Source of the DNA: CBDDBH01 sp965225625 | Lineage (GTDB): Bacteria; Pseudomonadota; Gammaproteobacteria; JADZEE01 | Assembly (NCBI GenBank): GCA_965225625.1 | Contig: CBDDBH010000034.1 | Location: 372,001 to 436,000 of the forward strand | DNA length: 64,000 nucleotides | Direction of reading: 5' to 3' | Shown: positions 17,273 to 27,762 of the stretch, in pieces | Layout of the letters: each line of letters opens with the position of its first letter | Position numbering within the stretch: position 1 is the stretch's first letter | The notes under the pieces: model-generated | Database searches by the model: none | Seen by the model: the letters and a program-made list of their open reading frames with translations, nothing else | What the model was told of the DNA's origin: nothing | Position numbers and translations under genes: made by a program

Positions 17273-19678
17273 ATGGATGAACGATTAATCAATGTCCCGG
17301 TGTTGCCGCTGCGCGACGTTGTTGTGTATCCGCACATGGTCATCCCTTTATTCGTAGGGCGACAAAAATCGGTTAAGGCTCTCGAGGTGGCCATGGATGG
17401 CAATAAGCAGATATTTCTTGCCGCCCAGCGCACCGCCTCTGACGACAACCCCGATACCGATGATATTTATCGCACCGGGACGCTTTCGAACATTCTGCAG
17501 TTACTCAAGCTTCCAGATGGCACCATCAAGGTATTGGTAGAGGGAGGCACGCGCGCCAAGGTCATAGAATTCGCCGGCGTCGAGGAATATTTCGCGGCTG
17601 ATGTCGAGATTATCGAACCGGAAGTCGTCAGCGACACCGAATCGGAGGTCTTGACCCGGTCGCTGATGGCCCAATTCGACCAGTACGTGAAGCTCAATAA
17701 GAAAATCCCGCCGGAAATCATCTCGTCGCTGTCCGGCATCGACGAGCCTTCGCGCTTGGGCGATACGATTGCCGCTCACATGTCGGTAAAGCTTAAGGAA
17801 AAGCAGCGCATCCTGGAGATCCTCGATGTTCGCGAGCGTCTTGAGCATTTAATCGGTTTGATGGAAGGCGAGATAGATTTGCTCCAGGTTGAGAAGCGGC
17901 TGCGTGGTCGCGTCAAAAAACAAATGGAGAAGAGTCAGCGCGAGTATTACCTCAACGAACAAATGAAGGCCATCCAGAACGAATTGGGTGAGCTGGAAAC
18001 GGGCGGCAACGAGTTCGATGAACTCAAGAAAAAGATCGAAAAGGCCGGCATGCCGGCGGACGCGAAAAAGAAGGCGGAAGCCGAGCTTGGCAAGTTGCGA
18101 ATGATGTCACCGATGTCCGCGGAAGCGACAGTGGTGCGTAACTATATTGATTGGTTCGTCAGTGTTCCCTGGAAGAAGCGTTCAAAGACAAGCCGGGATC
18201 TCGGTAAAGCCGAAGCTGTTCTTGAAGCCGATCATTATGGTTTAGAAAAAGTGAAAGAGCGCATCATCGAGTACCTGGCGGTGCAACAGCGCGTGAAGAA
18301 AATGAAGGGCCCGATCCTGTGTCTGGTCGGACCGCCCGGTGTCGGCAAGACATCGTTGGGCCGCTCCATAGCACGAGCGACTAACCGCAAATTCGTGCGC
18401 ATGTCCTTGGGCGGTGTCCGCGACGAGGCAGAGATCAGAGGCCATCGCCGCACTTATGTGGGTTCCTTGCCCGGCAAAATCTTGCAGAATATGGCGAAGG
18501 GTGGAACCAAGAATCCGCTGTTTCTGCTGGACGAAGTCGACAAGATGGCAATGGATTTCCGCGGTGATCCCGCGTCCGCATTGTTGGAAGTGCTGGATCC
18601 GGAACAGAACCACACCTTTAACGATCACTACCTGGAAGTTGATTACGATCTGTCGGAAGTCATGTTCGTTACAACGGCGAACAGCTTGAATATTCCTGCG
18701 CCGTTGCTGGATCGAATGGAGGTCATTCGCATCTCCGGTTATACCGAGGATGAAAAGGTCAATATCGCCGCAAAGTATCTTTTGCCGAAACAAATAAAGA
18801 ATAACGGGTTACGCGACAACGAGATGCGTTTGCCCGAGCGCAGCATCCGCGAAATTATTCGGTATTACACGCGTGAGGCGGGCGTGCGAAATCTTGAACG
18901 CGAAATTGCAAACATTTGTCGCAAAGTGGTGAAGCGCATTCTTACCAAACCACCCGGCAAGTGTATTTCGGTCACACCGGCCGCTGTGGATCGTTACCTC
19001 GGCGTTAAACGGTATCGATTCGGGCGGGCGGAAGAAGAAGATAGAGTCGGGCAGGTTACCGGTTTGGCCTGGACAGAGGTGGGCGGAGATTTACTAACAA
19101 TCGAAGCCGCAGTTGTTCCGGGCAAGGGTAAAGAGACTTATACCGGCAGCCTTGGTGATGTCATGAAAGAGTCTATCAAGGCAGCGCTGACGGTGGTGCG
19201 CAGTCGCACCCGGGTTCTGGGTATCCAGTCTGAGTTCCACAAGAACATCGATGTGCATTTTCACGTACCCGAAGGTGCCACTCCAAAAGATGGTCCCAGT
19301 GCCGGCGTCGGAATGTGCACAGCGTTGGTTTCTGCCCTGACCGGCATCCCCGTGCGCGCGGATGTCGCCATGACCGGCGAGATCACATTACGCGGTGAAG
19401 TACTTCCGATCGGCGGTCTTAAAGAGAAGTTGCTGGCGGCATTGCGTGGTGGTATTCGGCAAGTCTTGATCCCGGTGGAGAATGAACGAGAGCTTGTGGA
19501 GATTCCGAAGAACATTCTACAGAACCTTGAAATTCGTCCGGTTCGTTGGATAGACGAAGTGCTACAGATCGCATTGCAACGGGAACCCGAACCGCTACCT
19601 GCTGAGTCGGAACCGGAGAGCCTGGCGCAGGAGAAAGCGGAATCGGAGGACGAAGGCGAAGTCGTTCGTCCACACTGA
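17273..19678 (+). CDS. lon: Lon ATP-dependent protease
   Basis: 801 residues. The N-terminal substrate-binding domain starts [23 protein letters not shown] and leads through a coiled coil ([18 protein letters not shown]). The AAA+ module has Walker A GPPGVGKT and Walker [12 protein letters not shown]. The C-terminal protease domain has catalytic Ser in [10 protein letters not shown] and Lys in the GLKEKLLAA region. The C-terminus adds an acidic tail ([15 protein letters not shown]). I prefer the ATG at 17273, with GAGGA upstream; an in-frame TTG at 17246 would add nine residues. Cytoplasmic, degrades misfolded proteins and short-lived regulators. Confidence 0.97.
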   Translation: MDERLINVPVLPLRDVVVYPHMVIPLFVGRQKSVKALEVAMDGNKQIFLAAQRTASDDNPDTDDIYRTGTLSNILQLLKLPDGTIKVLVEGGTRAKVIEFAGVEEYFAADVEIIEPEVVSDTESEVLTRSLMAQFDQYVKLNKKIPPEIISSLSGIDEPSRLGDTIAAHMSVKLKEKQRILEILDVRERLEHLIGLMEGEIDLLQVEKRLRGRVKKQMEKSQREYYLNEQMKAIQNELGELETGGNEFDELKKKIEKAGMPADAKKKAEAELGKLRMMSPMSAEATVVRNYIDWFVSVPWKKRSKTSRDLGKAEAVLEADHYGLEKVKERIIEYLAVQQRVKKMKGPILCLVGPPGVGKTSLGRSIARATNRKFVRMSLGGVRDEAEIRGHRRTYVGSLPGKILQNMAKGGTKNPLFLLDEVDKMAMDFRGDPASALLEVLDPEQNHTFNDHYLEVDYDLSEVMFVTTANSLNIPAPLLDRMEVIRISGYTEDEKVNIAAKYLLPKQIKNNGLRDNEMRLPERSIREIIRYYTREAGVRNLEREIANICRKVVKRILTKPPGKCISVTPAAVDRYLGVKRYRFGRAEEEDRVGQVTGLAWTEVGGDLLTIEAAVVPGKGKETYTGSLGDVMKESIKAALTVVRSRTRVLGIQSEFHKNIDVHFHVPEGATPKDGPSAGVGMCTALVSALTGIPVRADVAMTGEITLRGEVLPIGGLKEKLLAALRGGIRQVLIPVENERELVEIPKNILQNLEIRPVRWIDEVLQIALQREPEPLPAESEPESLAQEKAESEDEGEVVRPH

Positions 19679-19871
19679 TTATTAACTGCTTCATCTACGC
19701 TCGTTATCTATCTTGACGGCGTATAGGCACTGGTATAAATTCCAAAGCGACCTCCAGCTGTCCTGGGGCGCGCATTTCTCGCTGGTCTTGTCGTTGGTGA
19801 AACGTCGGAAGTAGTCCGGAGTGGATTAGGTCCGGGGTTGTTAAATAGTTCTATAAGGGGGAATTAACGAA

Positions 19872-20144
19872 ATGAACAAAGCTGAATTGATTGACGCCGT
19901 TGCCGAAGCCGCTGATCTTTCCAAAGCATCTGCTGCACGTGCCGTCGATGCAGTCACAAATACCATCACGGGTTCGTTGCAGAGCGGCGACCAGGTAACG
20001 TTGGTCGGGTTTGGTACGTTTACTGTTCGTGATCGCGCTGCACGTTCTGGACGCAATCCGCGAACGGGTGAAACCATCAGTATCAAAGCATCAAAAGTCC
20101 CCGGGTTTAAAGCTGGCAAAGCCCTAAAGGATGCCCTAAACTGA
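19872..20144 (+). CDS. hupB: DNA-binding protein HU-beta
   Basis: 90 residues, typical HU length: [20 protein letters not shown] at the start, the core [27 protein letters not shown] with the DNA-binding beta-arm (RNPRTGETI), and the end [18 protein letters not shown] bends and compacts DNA as a dimer. A purine-rich AAGGGGG lies upstream of the ATG. Its place between lon and ppiD is the standard one. Two tRNA genes follow directly. Confidence 0.97.
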   Translation: MNKAELIDAVAEAADLSKASAARAVDAVTNTITGSLQSGDQVTLVGFGTFTVRDRAARSGRNPRTGETISIKASKVPGFKAGKALKDALN

Positions 20145-20155
20145 CGCGCTCCCAC

Positions 20156-20231
20156 GGGTGCTTAGCTCAGTTGGGAGAGCGTCGCCCTTACAAGGCGAAG
20201 GTCGGGGGTTCAAGCCCCTCAGCACCCACCA
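20156..20231 (+). tRNA. tRNA-Val (anticodon TAC)
   Basis: 76 bases with encoded CCA. The acceptor GGGTGCT pairs with AGCACCC. The anticodon loop CTTACAA is between TCGCC and GGCGA. The T-arm contains GTTCAAGCC. It starts 12 bases after the hupB stop. Confidence 0.95.
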
Positions 20232-20250
20232 GCACCGGGAAGTAACCGCT

Positions 20251-20327
20251 GGAGTGGTAGTTCAGCTGGTTAGAATACCGGCCTGTCACGCCGGTGGTCG
20301 CGGGTTCGAGTCCCGTCCACTCCGCCA
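20251..20327 (+). tRNA. tRNA-Asp (anticodon GTC)
   Basis: 77 bases with encoded CCA. The acceptor GGAGTGG pairs with CCACTCC. The anticodon stem CCGGC/GCCGG surrounds CTGTCAC, anticodon GTC. The T-arm contains GGTTCGAGTCCC. It is probably cotranscribed with hupB and tRNA-Val. Confidence 0.95.
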
Positions 20328-20336
20328 GTAGTTCGA

Positions 20337-20364
20337 AACGCACCCTTCGGGGTGCGTTTTTTTA
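20337..20364 (+). terminator. Rho-independent terminator after the tRNA pair
   Basis: AACGCACCC, loop TTCG, GGGTGCGTT, then a run of T. This is a perfect stem with the stable UUCG-type loop, ending the hupB/tRNA transcript before ppiD. Confidence 0.9.
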
Positions 20365-20415
20365 TGTCCATCAGATAAAATTCCGGCACTCCACCGGCGT
20401 TGAGGTATAGCAGTT

Positions 20416-22320
20416 ATGTTGCAAAAAATTCGTGACCAATTACACGGTTGGATTATGGGTGTGATCATCGGGCTAATTTGCATTCCGTTCGCACTTTGGG
20501 GGATCAGCTCGTACGTGCGCGGCGGCGTAAATATTATTGTTGCCGAAGTGAACGGCGAGAAATTAGAGTTGGCACAATTTCAAAGAGCGTATCAGGATTT
20601 CAGGCTGCGCCTTCAAGCGACCTTTGGCGATCAGTTCGATCCCAATTTAATCAGCGATGAAATAATTAAAAATCAGGCACTGCAGCAACTAGTTGTCAAC
20701 GAAATTCTGTTGCAACGATCCGAAGATGCGGGATTACGCATCAGCGAAGCGCAGGTCGCCGCAGCAATACGAACCTTTGGCGCCTTTCAAATTGATGGTG
20801 AGTTCTCCAACGATCTGTATGAACGCGTTTTGAGTACACGTGGGATGACTGCAGCCGGCTTCGAGGCTCAGTTGCACGGTGATATGGTGAGCGATCAGTT
20901 GCGTCAGGGGATTGGCGAGACCGCTTTCGTGACCGAAGCTGAGCAGCGTCGGATCAGTCGTTTAACCGGGCAGCAGCGCGATTTTATTTTCACCACGATA
21001 GAAGCGGAGCAGTTTCGTCCCCAGGTTGTAATCACAGATGTTCAGATCGAGGATTATTACACCGCAAATCAGGATCAGTTTATGGATCCGGAGAGGATGA
21101 AAGTCGCGTATGTCGAGCTATCGCTGCAAGGCTTAATGCAGGATGTTGATGTCAGCGATGCGGACCTGCTTGAATATTATGAGGACAACTTGGCAAATTA
21201 TGGCGTAGCCGAAGAACGAAGCGCCAACCACATTTTGGTACGGCTGGAGCCCGATGCCGCGGAAGAGGCGGTTGAGGTCGCGCGGCAAAAAGCGCAAGGC
21301 TACCGCGAGCAAGCCCTGCAAGGGGAGTCGTTCGAAGAAATCGCCAGGCAATTCTCCGACGATGAAGGATCAAAGGCGAACGGCGGCGAGACCGGTTATT
21401 TCCGTAAAGGCGTAATGGCGCCACAATTTGACGAGCAGGTTTATTCGATGGAAGTAGGTGCCATCAGCGAACCTGTTCGCACGGATTTCGGATTCCATAT
21501 TATAAGGTTGCGTGATATTCGCGCGGGAGGGACGAAGTCCTTCGATGATGCGCGCGAGCAGGTGGAGCAAGACCTACGCCGTTTGCGTGCTGAGCGCGAG
21601 CTCTCCGATCAAGCAGAGGAACTTGCGGTACTAAGCTACGAACAACCCGACACCTTGGAAATTGCTGCTGAGGCGCTGGGACTCACCATTCAGGAAAGCG
21701 ACTGGATCCCACGGACCGGAGGCACCGGCATATTCGCCAATAGCAAAGTCGTCGACGCCGCGTTCAACGAAGACGTTTTGCACGATTCTCTCAACAGCGA
21801 AGTAATCGAGCTGGACGACGATCGTCTCGTCGTGCTGCGCCGGCTGGAATACGAGGAGCAGAATTTACGTGGCTTAACTGTGGTGAGCGATAGCATAAAG
21901 GAACAATTGCTTGTAGAGGAATTGAAGGCCCAAGCAACGAATATCGGTTTGTCGATGGTGGAGCGCCTAAAAAATGGCGAGACACGCGAGGCGGTTGCAG
22001 CGGATCTGGAGTGGCACACTGGCAAAGACATCGACCGACGTGACCCGGATATCAACCGTTCGGTACTTCGTTCTGCGTTTCGCCTGTCGCGCCCGCAAGC
22101 TGGCGCGTCGTCTTATGGTGGTGTGTCTCTGGGCACCGGTGATTATGTGGTCATTGAGCTTACCGGCGTCCGCGATGCCGATCCCGATGTTGTTGAGAAT
22201 GGCGTAAGGCTGGAGGTGGGGCGACGCATGCAATCAGGTCTGAGCAACCAGGTGTGGCGCGATTTCGTCTCGACACTGGAAGCCAGTGCGCAGGTCGTTA
22301 AGTTTCCGGGAAATCTGTGA
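20416..22320 (+). CDS. ppiD: Periplasmic folding chaperone PpiD
   Basis: 634 residues anchored in the inner membrane by one N-terminal helix (GWIMGVIIGLICIPFALWGIS, residues 12-32), with the rest in the periplasm. The SurA-like N-terminal region contains EIIKNQALQQLVVNEILLQ. A parvulin domain around residues 270-360 shows SANHILVRLE, FEEIARQFSDDEGSKANGGETGYF and FGFHIIRL. PpiD works near the Sec translocon on newly exported proteins. The position after hupB and the full length support the assignment. It ends 19 bases from the convergent fabI. Confidence 0.93.
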   Translation: MLQKIRDQLHGWIMGVIIGLICIPFALWGISSYVRGGVNIIVAEVNGEKLELAQFQRAYQDFRLRLQATFGDQFDPNLISDEIIKNQALQQLVVNEILLQRSEDAGLRISEAQVAAAIRTFGAFQIDGEFSNDLYERVLSTRGMTAAGFEAQLHGDMVSDQLRQGIGETAFVTEAEQRRISRLTGQQRDFIFTTIEAEQFRPQVVITDVQIEDYYTANQDQFMDPERMKVAYVELSLQGLMQDVDVSDADLLEYYEDNLANYGVAEERSANHILVRLEPDAAEEAVEVARQKAQGYREQALQGESFEEIARQFSDDEGSKANGGETGYFRKGVMAPQFDEQVYSMEVGAISEPVRTDFGFHIIRLRDIRAGGTKSFDDAREQVEQDLRRLRAERELSDQAEELAVLSYEQPDTLEIAAEALGLTIQESDWIPRTGGTGIFANSKVVDAAFNEDVLHDSLNSEVIELDDDRLVVLRRLEYEEQNLRGLTVVSDSIKEQLLVEELKAQATNIGLSMVERLKNGETREAVAADLEWHTGKDIDRRDPDINRSVLRSAFRLSRPQAGASSYGGVSLGTGDYVVIELTGVRDADPDVVENGVRLEVGRRMQSGLSNQVWRDFVSTLEASAQVVKFPGNL

Positions 22321-22339
22321 TCGCTGGTGTGGGCGGGGA

Positions 22340-23122
22340 TTAGACGTCTGCCAATCCAACCGTGCTGAAACCATTGTCTACGTAAGTAATCTCGCCGGTC
22401 ACTGCGGACGCGAGATCTGAACACAAGAACGCCGCTACATTGCCCACCTCGTCGATTGTTACATTGCGCCGCAACGGCGAGTGTTGCTCGACATAGTCGA
22501 GAAATTTCCGTAAGTCTTTGACACCCGATGCTGCCAGAGTGCGGATCGGTCCGGCCGAAATCGCGTTTACGCGTATGCCTTCGGGCCCCACGCTGTGCGC
22601 CATGTAGCGTACATTCGCCTCGAGGCTGGCTTTCGCAAGCCCCATGACGTTGTAGCTGGGCAGTGAGCGCACGGCGCCTAGGTAGGTAAGCGTCAGCATG
22701 GCCGCGTTACGTCCTTTCATCATGGGGCGCGCGGCGTTGGCCAACGCAGAAAAGCTGTACGAGCTTATCTCGTGGGCGATACGAAAACCCTCTCGGGTTA
22801 CTGAATCAAGATAGGATCCCTGTAGTTCCTCACGCAGTGCGAATGCTACTGAATGAACCAGGATGTCGAAGTGCTCCCAGGTCTTATTCAGGTGCTCGAA
22901 GGCATTAGCTATCTGCTCGTCGCTTTCGACATCGCACGGTACTGTAATCTCTGATCCCAGTTCTGCCGCAAACGTCTCGACGCGTCCGCGCAGGCGTTCA
23001 TTCTGATAAGTGAACGCGAGTTCTGCTCCTTCCCGGCACATGGCTTGAGCGATGCCCCAGGCAATCGATTTGTTGCTCGCTACGCCAACGATTAATGCGC
23101 GTTTACCCTCAAGAAACCCCAT
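22340..23122 (-). CDS. fabI: Enoyl-[acyl-carrier-protein] reductase (NADH), FabI type
   Basis: 260 residues of the SDR fold, catalysing the last step of the fatty-acid elongation cycle. NAD binding uses the atypical FabI motif [13 protein letters not shown]. The catalytic Tyr147 (LTYLGA) and Tyr157 with Lys164 (YNVMGLAK) have FabI spacing. The region [16 protein letters not shown] matches the substrate-binding loop where triclosan binds in FabI enzymes. The C-terminal [16 protein letters not shown] is standard. It is divergent from the ABC transporter operon, with 69 bases between the starts. Confidence 0.97.
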   Translation of the reverse strand: MGFLEGKRALIVGVASNKSIAWGIAQAMCREGAELAFTYQNERLRGRVETFAAELGSEITVPCDVESDEQIANAFEHLNKTWEHFDILVHSVAFALREELQGSYLDSVTREGFRIAHEISSYSFSALANAARPMMKGRNAAMLTLTYLGAVRSLPSYNVMGLAKASLEANVRYMAHSVGPEGIRVNAISAGPIRTLAASGVKDLRKFLDYVEQHSPLRRNVTIDEVGNVAAFLCSDLASAVTGEITYVDNGFSTVGLADV

Positions 23123-23154
23123 CGATGCCTCCTCGCGACCATGCTTGATGTCAG

Positions 23155-23182
23155 TGTACAGGTGTTAAGTGGCGTTTATAAT
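23155..23182 (+). promoter_or_regulatory. Possible promoter of the ABC transporter operon
   Basis: TATAAT at 23177-23182 with TGTACA at 23155-23160 (four of six matches) and a 16-base spacer. The transcript would begin within a few bases of the ATG at 23192, so the mRNA would be nearly leaderless. That makes it doubtful as the main promoter unless the real start codon is further downstream. Confidence 0.25.
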
Positions 23183-23191
23183 GCGGAGCGG

Positions 23192-25366
23192 ATGAAAAGA
23201 CAATCGCGTTGCCACTGGAGTGCCGTGGTAATGTTGCTGCTGATCACTGGCGGCTGCACGGAGACGCTGTGGAATAATCCCTATCCCGCTGCCGACAGCG
23301 ACAAAAACATTTATTACGGATCGTTTCGAGAACGACCCAAGCATTTCGATCCGGCCAGTTCCTACAGTGAAAACGAGTCGGTGTTCCACGGCCAGATCTA
23401 CGAAACGCCACTGCAGTATCATTTCCTGAAACGTCCCTACGAACTCATCCCCAACACCGCGACGCAGGTACCGGTGCCGCGGTATCTTGATGCACAGGGG
23501 CGGGAATTACCCGTGTCTTCGACCGCGGCGGAGGCCGCATTCAGCGTTTATCACATCGATATAAAACCCGGCATTCGTTTCCAACCGCATCCGGCGTTTG
23601 CGAAAACTGCTGATGGCGCTTATAGCTACCATGCCCTGGCGCCCGAGCAGGTCGCGAGCATGCATGCCCTCGCCGATTTCACCGAAACCGGAACGCGAGA
23701 ATTGGTAGCGCAGGATTATGTTTACCAGATCAAGCGCCTGGTGCATCCGCATCTGCATTCGCCGTTGGCGCCATTCATGGCGAAGTATATTGTCGGCCTG
23801 CGCGAACTCGGCGTCACGCTGACGGAGCAATACGGCGGCGATGTTGCCCAATCCGAGGACGGCTATATTGATCTTCGTGATTTCGCCCTCGCGGGTGTGC
23901 AGGCCACCGGTCGTTACAGTTACGAGATCAAACTTTTCGGCGCCTATCCGCAGTTTAAGTTCTGGCTTGCGATGTCCTTCTTTTCCCCGATCCCGTGGGA
24001 GGCCGACCGGTTTTACAACCAATCTGGAATGTCGGAGAACAACATCACGCTGGATTGGTACCCCGTTGGTACCGGTCCGTTCATGCTGGTTGAAAACAAT
24101 CCCAACAGGCGCATGGTGATGAAGCGCAACCCTAACTATCGTGGTGATCTTTATCCGTCAGAAGGCGAACCGGGTGATGCGGAGAAAGGTTGGTTGGACG
24201 ACGCCGGCAAACCGATGCCGTTTGTGGATGTGGCCTATTTTTCTCTCGAAAAGGAGGCGATACCGGGTTGGAACAAGTTTCTGCAGGGATATTACGATGT
24301 CTCGGGCATCATCTCGGACAGTTTCGATCAGGCGATCCGTTTTGACACGGCCGGTGATGCCGGACTGAGCGAAGCTATGGCCGAGCGCGGCATTAGTCTC
24401 ACGACTGATGTGGAGACGTCGATATTTTATATGGGCTTCAACATGCGCGATCCGGTGGTCGGTGGTACTGGCGAGCGCGCCCGTTTGCTGAGGCGGGCAA
24501 TTGCGATTGCCGTGGATTACGAGGAATACATCAGCATCTTCGCCAATGGCCGGGGAATTGCTGCACAGGGGCCGATCCCACCCGGCATTTTCGGCCATGT
24601 TGCCGGCGCGCAAGGGATCAATTCCTATGTCTACGATTGGGTCAATGACAAGCCACAACCCAAGCCGATCGAAGAGGCAAGGGAACTTATGCGGCAGGCC
24701 CGATATCCGGATGGGCGCGACGGCGAAAGCGGTGAAGCCCTGGTGCTAAACCTGGATACGGCGGCGGCGGGCCCGGGTAGCAGGGCGGTGTTGAATTGGT
24801 TACGCAAGCAATACGCGAAACTGGGTATCCAGCTGGTTGTGCGGGGCACGGATTACAACCGATTTCAGGAAAAAATGCTTAACGGCAAGGCGCAGATCTT
24901 CCAGTGGGGGTGGAACGCCGATTATCCGGATCCCGAAAATTTTCTGTTTCTGTTGTATGGGCCGAATGCCAAAGTACGTGACAATGGCGAAAATGCGTCT
25001 AATTACGAGAATCCCGAATTCGATACTTTATTTGAACAAATGAAGACCTTGCCAGACGGCTCCGAACGCCAAGCCGCAATCGACGCGATGGTGGCATTGG
25101 CCAGACACGATGGGCCGTGGCTTTGGGGATTCCACCCGGTAGGTTACTCCCTGCACCACGATTGGTATCGCAACGGCAAACCCAATCTCATGGCGCGCAA
25201 CAGACTAAAGTACAAACGCGTTGATCCAGAACTTCGAGCCAAGCGCCGTGCGCAATGGAACAAGCCGGTGCTCGGACCCGTAGCGCTTGTGCTGGCGGTC
25301 TTGATACTCAGCGTCGTGCCAGCCATCGTCAGTTACCGACGGCGCGAACGCAGCGGCGCGCTATGA
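23192..25366 (+). CDS. Oligopeptide-type ABC transporter substrate-binding lipoprotein
   Basis: 724 residues, large for family 5 solute-binding proteins (usually 500-600). The N-terminus has a lipobox (LLLITGGC), so it is probably membrane-anchored. Family features are GPFMLVENNPNRRMVMKRNPNY near residue 290, AIAIAVDYEEYI, and the QIFQWGWNADYPDPENFLFLLYG segment near residue 570. An unusual hydrophobic helix close to the C-terminus (VLGPVALVLAVLILSVVPAIV) ends in YRRRERSG, suggesting a second membrane anchor. I choose ATG 23192 because the signal peptide begins there. It overlaps the next gene by four bases (ATGA). Ligand unknown; peptides by family. Confidence 0.88.
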   Translation: MKRQSRCHWSAVVMLLLITGGCTETLWNNPYPAADSDKNIYYGSFRERPKHFDPASSYSENESVFHGQIYETPLQYHFLKRPYELIPNTATQVPVPRYLDAQGRELPVSSTAAEAAFSVYHIDIKPGIRFQPHPAFAKTADGAYSYHALAPEQVASMHALADFTETGTRELVAQDYVYQIKRLVHPHLHSPLAPFMAKYIVGLRELGVTLTEQYGGDVAQSEDGYIDLRDFALAGVQATGRYSYEIKLFGAYPQFKFWLAMSFFSPIPWEADRFYNQSGMSENNITLDWYPVGTGPFMLVENNPNRRMVMKRNPNYRGDLYPSEGEPGDAEKGWLDDAGKPMPFVDVAYFSLEKEAIPGWNKFLQGYYDVSGIISDSFDQAIRFDTAGDAGLSEAMAERGISLTTDVETSIFYMGFNMRDPVVGGTGERARLLRRAIAIAVDYEEYISIFANGRGIAAQGPIPPGIFGHVAGAQGINSYVYDWVNDKPQPKPIEEARELMRQARYPDGRDGESGEALVLNLDTAAAGPGSRAVLNWLRKQYAKLGIQLVVRGTDYNRFQEKMLNGKAQIFQWGWNADYPDPENFLFLLYGPNAKVRDNGENASNYENPEFDTLFEQMKTLPDGSERQAAIDAMVALARHDGPWLWGFHPVGYSLHHDWYRNGKPNLMARNRLKYKRVDPELRAKRRAQWNKPVLGPVALVLAVLILSVVPAIVSYRRRERSGAL

Positions 25367-26340
25367 TCGCATACATCATCCGCCGGATTGCTTACGCCGT
25401 GCCGATACTGTTGGGCGTCAATGTACTAACGTTTGCGTTGTTTTTTGTTGTCAATACACCAGATGATATGGCCCGCATGCAATTAGGCGAGCGGCGGGTT
25501 AGCAACGAAGCGATCGAAAAATGGAAGCACGAACGCGGTTACGATCGGCCTCTGTTTTGGAATACCGATCAAGAGGGTCGTCGCCGATTCACCGAGACTA
25601 TTTTCTACCGTAATTCGCTGCGCCTGTTCGTATTCGATTTCGGTCGCTCCGATAGCGGTCGTGATGTGAGCTATGACATTAGCCAGCGCATGTGGCCCAG
25701 TTTGGCGATTACCGTCCCGGCATTGCTGCTGGGGTTACTCGTAAACATTACATTTGCGTTGTTGCTCGCGTTTTTCCGCGCCACTTACATCGATATCTGG
25801 GGTGTGGTGTTATGCGTTGTGTTGATGTCTATATCGGCGCTGTTTTACTACATTGGCGGCCAATTCCTGATCGGTAAACTGCTGCATCTGGTGCCGATCT
25901 CCGGATATGACACCGGGGTTAATGCGGTCAAGTTTATTATGCTGCCGGTGCTGATAGCCGTGATTAGCGGTATCGGCGGTAGCACGCGCTGGTATCGCAC
26001 GATTTTTCTCGAGGAACTTGGTAAGGACTTTGTCCGTACGGCGCGTGCAAAAGGGATCGGTGAACGCGTGCTTATGTATCGTCACGTTCTGCGCAACGCG
26101 TTAATTCCGATACTGACCGGCGTTGTCGTCGTGTTGCCGACGCTTTTTATCGGCAGTCTGGTGCTTGAATCGTTCTTCGGTATCCCTGGTCTGGGCAGCT
26201 ACACGATTGATGCCATCAACAGCCAGGATTTTGCGATTGTGCGTTCCATGGTTTTTCTGGGTTCGTTGCTCTACATCATCGGCCTGTTGTTGACGGACAT
26301 CTCCTACACGCTGGTCGATCCACGCGTACGCTTGGAATAA
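25363..26340 (+). CDS. ABC transporter permease, OppB/DppB type
   Basis: 325 residues with about six membrane helices; the opening IAYIIRRIAYAVPILLGVNVLTF is typical of the family. The EAA loop that contacts the ATPase is seen at VRTARAKGIGERVLMYRHVLRNALIP. The region after the first helix (EKWKHERGYDRPLFW..) is the usual periplasmic loop. The ATG at 25363 overlaps the stop of the binding-protein gene (ATGA). It is the first of two permeases; the second follows three bases after the stop. Confidence 0.9.
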   Translation: MIAYIIRRIAYAVPILLGVNVLTFALFFVVNTPDDMARMQLGERRVSNEAIEKWKHERGYDRPLFWNTDQEGRRRFTETIFYRNSLRLFVFDFGRSDSGRDVSYDISQRMWPSLAITVPALLLGLLVNITFALLLAFFRATYIDIWGVVLCVVLMSISALFYYIGGQFLIGKLLHLVPISGYDTGVNAVKFIMLPVLIAVISGIGGSTRWYRTIFLEELGKDFVRTARAKGIGERVLMYRHVLRNALIPILTGVVVVLPTLFIGSLVLESFFGIPGLGSYTIDAINSQDFAIVRSMVFLGSLLYIIGLLLTDISYTLVDPRVRLE

Positions 26341-26343
26341 GCG

Positions 26344-27750
26344 ATGCCGGAAATATTCATTACTGACGCCTTAATCTTTCTGCTGCTCGCGCTGGTGCTT
26401 GTGTTTGCGCTGTACGTGCGACGCCACGAACATCTGCGTGCGCCATGGCGACAAGTCGCGCGTAGCCCGCGCGGCATGGCAGCGGCAGTGATACTGCTTG
26501 CCTACGTACTCGTTGGTCTGTCGGATTCGTTGCATTTCAAGCCGCGCCTGGCATCGGTGCAAGCGAGCACGCAGACACAATATGCGGCCGAGATCATAAG
26601 CGTCTTCGACGTAGTCATGACCCATTTGCGTACGCGTGACGAGAAAACCTACTCGGCGCCGTTTGCCGCGCATCTTTATTCAAAGGAGATGATTGATTTG
26701 GCTGATGGGCGGCAGATTCGTGACTATCCGCGACTGGTTCACGGTGGTGTGCATCTCGGCGATCCTTCGCTCGAACGTGCCGGTGACATCGCAGCGAAGG
26801 CAGCGCTGGGCGCATTCTTCGGCGTGGTGCTATGGGCATTGGGCCTGGTGACCCTTGTCGCAGGCATTGCCAGGCGGCGCTCGTTGACCATGGCAGGTGC
26901 GATGCAGTCGGTATGGTCCGGCGACACCGAGATCCCCTGGCGCACTGTGCTCACGACGGTCGGCGTGCTGCTGGTTGCGGCCGGCGTAATTGTGCGTTTG
27001 AGTCTGGATTATCACGTCCTGGGGACTGATAAAGTCGGCCAGGATGTTTTCTATCAAGCTCTAAAGAGTGTGCGTACCGGCCTGGTTATCGGCACCTTGA
27101 CAACATTGGTTATGTTACCGTTTGCCGTTGCGCTCGGTGTGATGGCGGGTTACTTCGGCGGTTGGGTGGACGACATCATCCAATACATCTATACGACGCT
27201 GAATTCCATCCCTGGGGTATTGCTCATCGCGGCGGCAATACTGTTGCTGCAGGTATACATCGCCAACAACCCGGAACAGTTCACCAGCCTGGCCGCGCGC
27301 GCCGATATGCGTTTATTGTTCCTGTGCATGATCCTGGGCGTCACCAGCTGGACGGGGTTGTGCCGGCTACTACGGGGCGAGACGTTGAAGTTGCGCGAGA
27401 TTGAGTACGTCGAAGCGGCGCATGCGTTCGGGGTTGGGCCACATCGGGTGATATTGCGCCATCTGATCCCCAATGTTTTGCACATTGTCATGATTACCGT
27501 GGTCCTGGACTTCAGCGGGCTGGTGCTTACCGAGGCTGTGCTTGCGTATATCAATATTGGTGTGGATCCGACCATGGACAGCTGGGGCAATATGATCAAC
27601 AGTGCCCGTCTGGAGATGGCGCGCGAACCCATTGTTTGGTGGTCGTTGGCCGCCGCGTTTGTATTCATGTTCGCGCTGGTATTGGCTGCCAATTTGTTTG
27701 CCGATGTGGTGCGCGATGCATTCGATCCGCGCCTACGCGTTCTTAATTAG
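26344..27750 (+). CDS. ABC transporter permease, OppC/DppC type, extended
   Basis: 468 residues, longer than the usual 300. The extra length is an N-terminal half with membrane segments (LIFLLLALVLVFALYV, GMAAAVILLAYVLVGLSD and VVLWALGLVTLVAGIA) and a soluble insert. The core from about residue 215 has the OppC sequence HVLGTDKVGQDVFYQALKSVRTGL and the EAA loop EAAHAFGVGPHRVILRHLIPN. Such long OppC proteins are known in YejE-like and related systems. It should pair with the preceding permease, the binding protein and the fused ATPase at 31168-33165. Confidence 0.88.
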   Translation: MPEIFITDALIFLLLALVLVFALYVRRHEHLRAPWRQVARSPRGMAAAVILLAYVLVGLSDSLHFKPRLASVQASTQTQYAAEIISVFDVVMTHLRTRDEKTYSAPFAAHLYSKEMIDLADGRQIRDYPRLVHGGVHLGDPSLERAGDIAAKAALGAFFGVVLWALGLVTLVAGIARRRSLTMAGAMQSVWSGDTEIPWRTVLTTVGVLLVAAGVIVRLSLDYHVLGTDKVGQDVFYQALKSVRTGLVIGTLTTLVMLPFAVALGVMAGYFGGWVDDIIQYIYTTLNSIPGVLLIAAAILLLQVYIANNPEQFTSLAARADMRLLFLCMILGVTSWTGLCRLLRGETLKLREIEYVEAAHAFGVGPHRVILRHLIPNVLHIVMITVVLDFSGLVLTEAVLAYINIGVDPTMDSWGNMINSARLEMAREPIVWWSLAAAFVFMFALVLAANLFADVVRDAFDPRLRVLN

Positions 27751-27762
27751 GAGACAGAGAAT

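Noticed and set aside
23145..23182. TTGATG as -35 for the transporter promoter
   Set aside because: The spacer to TATAAT would be 26 bases, too long for a sigma70 promoter.
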